Both the position numbers and the translations under genes were made by a program. The notes beneath the pieces were generated by a model. That model was not told the DNA's origin and searched no databases. It was given only the letters and a program-made list of their open reading frames with translations. Of a DNA stretch of 7,034 bases, positions 6,293 through 7,034 are shown piece after piece. The DNA comes from an uncultured delta proteobacterium (lineage in GTDB: Bacteria > Myxococcota_A > Polyangia > Polyangiales > Polyangiaceae): NCBI GenBank assembly GCA_903858055.1, contig CAIOHM010000376.1, forward strand, positions 1 through 7,034. The letters run 5' to 3'. Numbering within the stretch: position 1 is the stretch's first letter; each line of letters opens with the position of its first letter.

Positions 6293-7034
6293 TTAGCGTG
6301 ATGAGGCGGCGCCTCGCACCGCTGCCTCGATTTCGGCGCGTGGCAAGTCCTTACCGATGAGCACGAGCTCGGTGCGGCGCGGGGCCGAGCCCCAGGGACC
6401 GAGCGAGCCCGAGTCCGTCACCATGTGGACCGCCTGCAGCACGACGCGCTCGTCGACGCCTGCGAACGCGAAGACGCCCTTGAGCCGGTAGAGGTTCGGG
6501 CCGTGCTCGCGCAGGAAGCCTCCGAGCCAGCCCTCGAAGGCCTCGCGATCGAGGTTGCCGTCTTGCGCAATCGCCATCGACGAGACCTCCTCCGCGTGGC
6601 TGTGCTCGTGGCGGAAATGGCGGGCGCCCGTGAGCGTGAGTCTCTCGGTGCCGGCTGCGAGTTCGAGGCCCATCTCGTCGCCGCACGGCTCGGTGAAGAT
6701 GGCGTAGGTGCCGCGGGCCGCGAGGGCGAGCGTTCGCTCTTCACGGCCGTGCAAATGCACCGAGAAGGGCTGGCCCACCACCGGCGGTTCGACGGCGGCG
6801 TCGTGGAATCGCACGAGCGCTTCGCGCGCGGTCGTGACGAGCGGATCTGCCGAACCGCTCTCCAGCGGGAGGACGATGGCCCGCACGTCGCTGTGGCCGT
6901 GGTGATGGTGGTGCGCGTGATCGTGGCCGTGATCGTGGCCGTGATCGTGGCCGTGATCGTGGCCGTGATCGTGGCCGTGATCGTGGCCGTGATCGTGGCC
7001 GTGATCGTGGCCGTGATCGTGGCCGTGATCGTGG
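6293..7034 (-). CDS. CobW/COG0523-family metallochaperone, C-terminal part (5' end beyond the window)
   Basis: CobW-family proteins are cytoplasmic GTPases that deliver or insert metals (zinc, cobalt). About 246 residues are visible; the N-terminal GTPase domain would lie to the right of the window. In order there is a His-Asp-His-Gly repeat tract, then HAHHHHHGHSD, then a ~95-residue segment from VRAIVLPLESG including GTYAIFTEPCGDEMGLEL, then a second His motif HFRHEHSHAEEVSS. Last comes the CobW C-terminal domain (about 100 residues): FEGWLGGFL, LYRLKGVFAFAG, VVLQAVHM and ELVLIGKDL. The frame is open through the GTG at 6886 into the repeat, so this is not a separate small gene starting there. 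The segment between the two His motifs is extra to the minimal GTPase / His linker / C-domain plan. The gene converges on dmeF with 26 bp between stop codons, and metal function ties it to that neighbour. Without the GTPase motifs the family call rests on the C-domain and His linker. Confidence 0.85.
   Translation of the reverse strand, partial: HDHGHDHGHDHGHDHGHDHGHDHGHDHGHDHGHDHGHDHAHHHHHGHSDVRAIVLPLESGSADPLVTTAREALVRFHDAAVEPPVVGQPFSVHLHGREERTLALAARGTYAIFTEPCGDEMGLELAAGTERLTLTGARHFRHEHSHAEEVSSMAIAQDGNLDREAFEGWLGGFLREHGPNLYRLKGVFAFAGVDERVVLQAVHMVTDSGSLGPWGSAPRRTELVLIGKDLPRAEIEAAVRGAASSR
6917..7034 (-). repeat. 12-bp tandem repeat coding His-Asp-His-Gly, running off the window
   Basis: Nine perfect copies of GTGATCGTGGCC (plus strand) and a 10-bp partial copy reach the right edge, so the true number is higher. 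On the minus strand they encode repeated HDHG in the His-rich linker of the CobW-type protein. Perfect identity indicates recent expansion. Such arrays are also prone to collapse in assembly, so the visible copy number may not be exact. Confidence 0.93.

Overview
The window is very GC-rich, tightly packed bacterial DNA. Third codon positions are strongly G/C and several starts are GTG. A TonB-dependent outer-membrane receptor and a lipoprotein show a Gram-negative envelope. The composition, the Ser/Pro/Ala-rich hypothetical protein and the REC-EAL regulator fit a myxobacterium-like organism (Myxococcota), but this placement is inferred from style and was not tested by any search.

Layout, left to right. 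(1) 43-1257, minus strand: a response regulator with a c-di-GMP phosphodiesterase (EAL) domain and all expected catalytic residues. A 10-bp perfect inverted repeat (1248-1283) overlaps its start. (2) 1289-1331: a clear intrinsic terminator for minus-strand transcription, insulating gene 1 from gene 3. (3) 1371-1814, minus strand: an unrecognised 147-residue protein with a disordered-looking middle. (4) 1815-1990: a divergent intergenic region carrying an 11-bp tandem direct repeat and overlapping inverted repeats just before the receptor gene. (5) 1991-4210, plus strand: a TonB-dependent receptor. (6) 4207-4986, plus strand: an unrecognised lipoprotein, translationally overlapped with the receptor. 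(7) 5055-6266, plus strand: a DmeF-type cation diffusion facilitator with two separate His-rich tandem-repeat tracts. (8) 6293-7034, minus strand, cut by the window edge: the C-terminal part of a CobW/COG0523-type metallochaperone with a long His-Asp-His-Gly repeat and an extra ~95-residue segment. It converges on dmeF with a 26-bp gap.

Genes 5 to 8 look like a transition-metal handling locus (zinc, cobalt or nickel; the metal cannot be told from sequence). The receptor and lipoprotein would form an envelope uptake or capture module. DmeF would export divalent cations from the cytoplasm. The CobW protein would deliver or buffer metal using GTP. No DmeR/RcnR-type, Zur or Fur regulator gene is visible. 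The most unusual points are three unrelated, nucleotide-perfect His-coding minisatellites in two convergent genes within 1.5 kb, the uncharacterised receptor-lipoprotein pair, and two operator-like repeat clusters.
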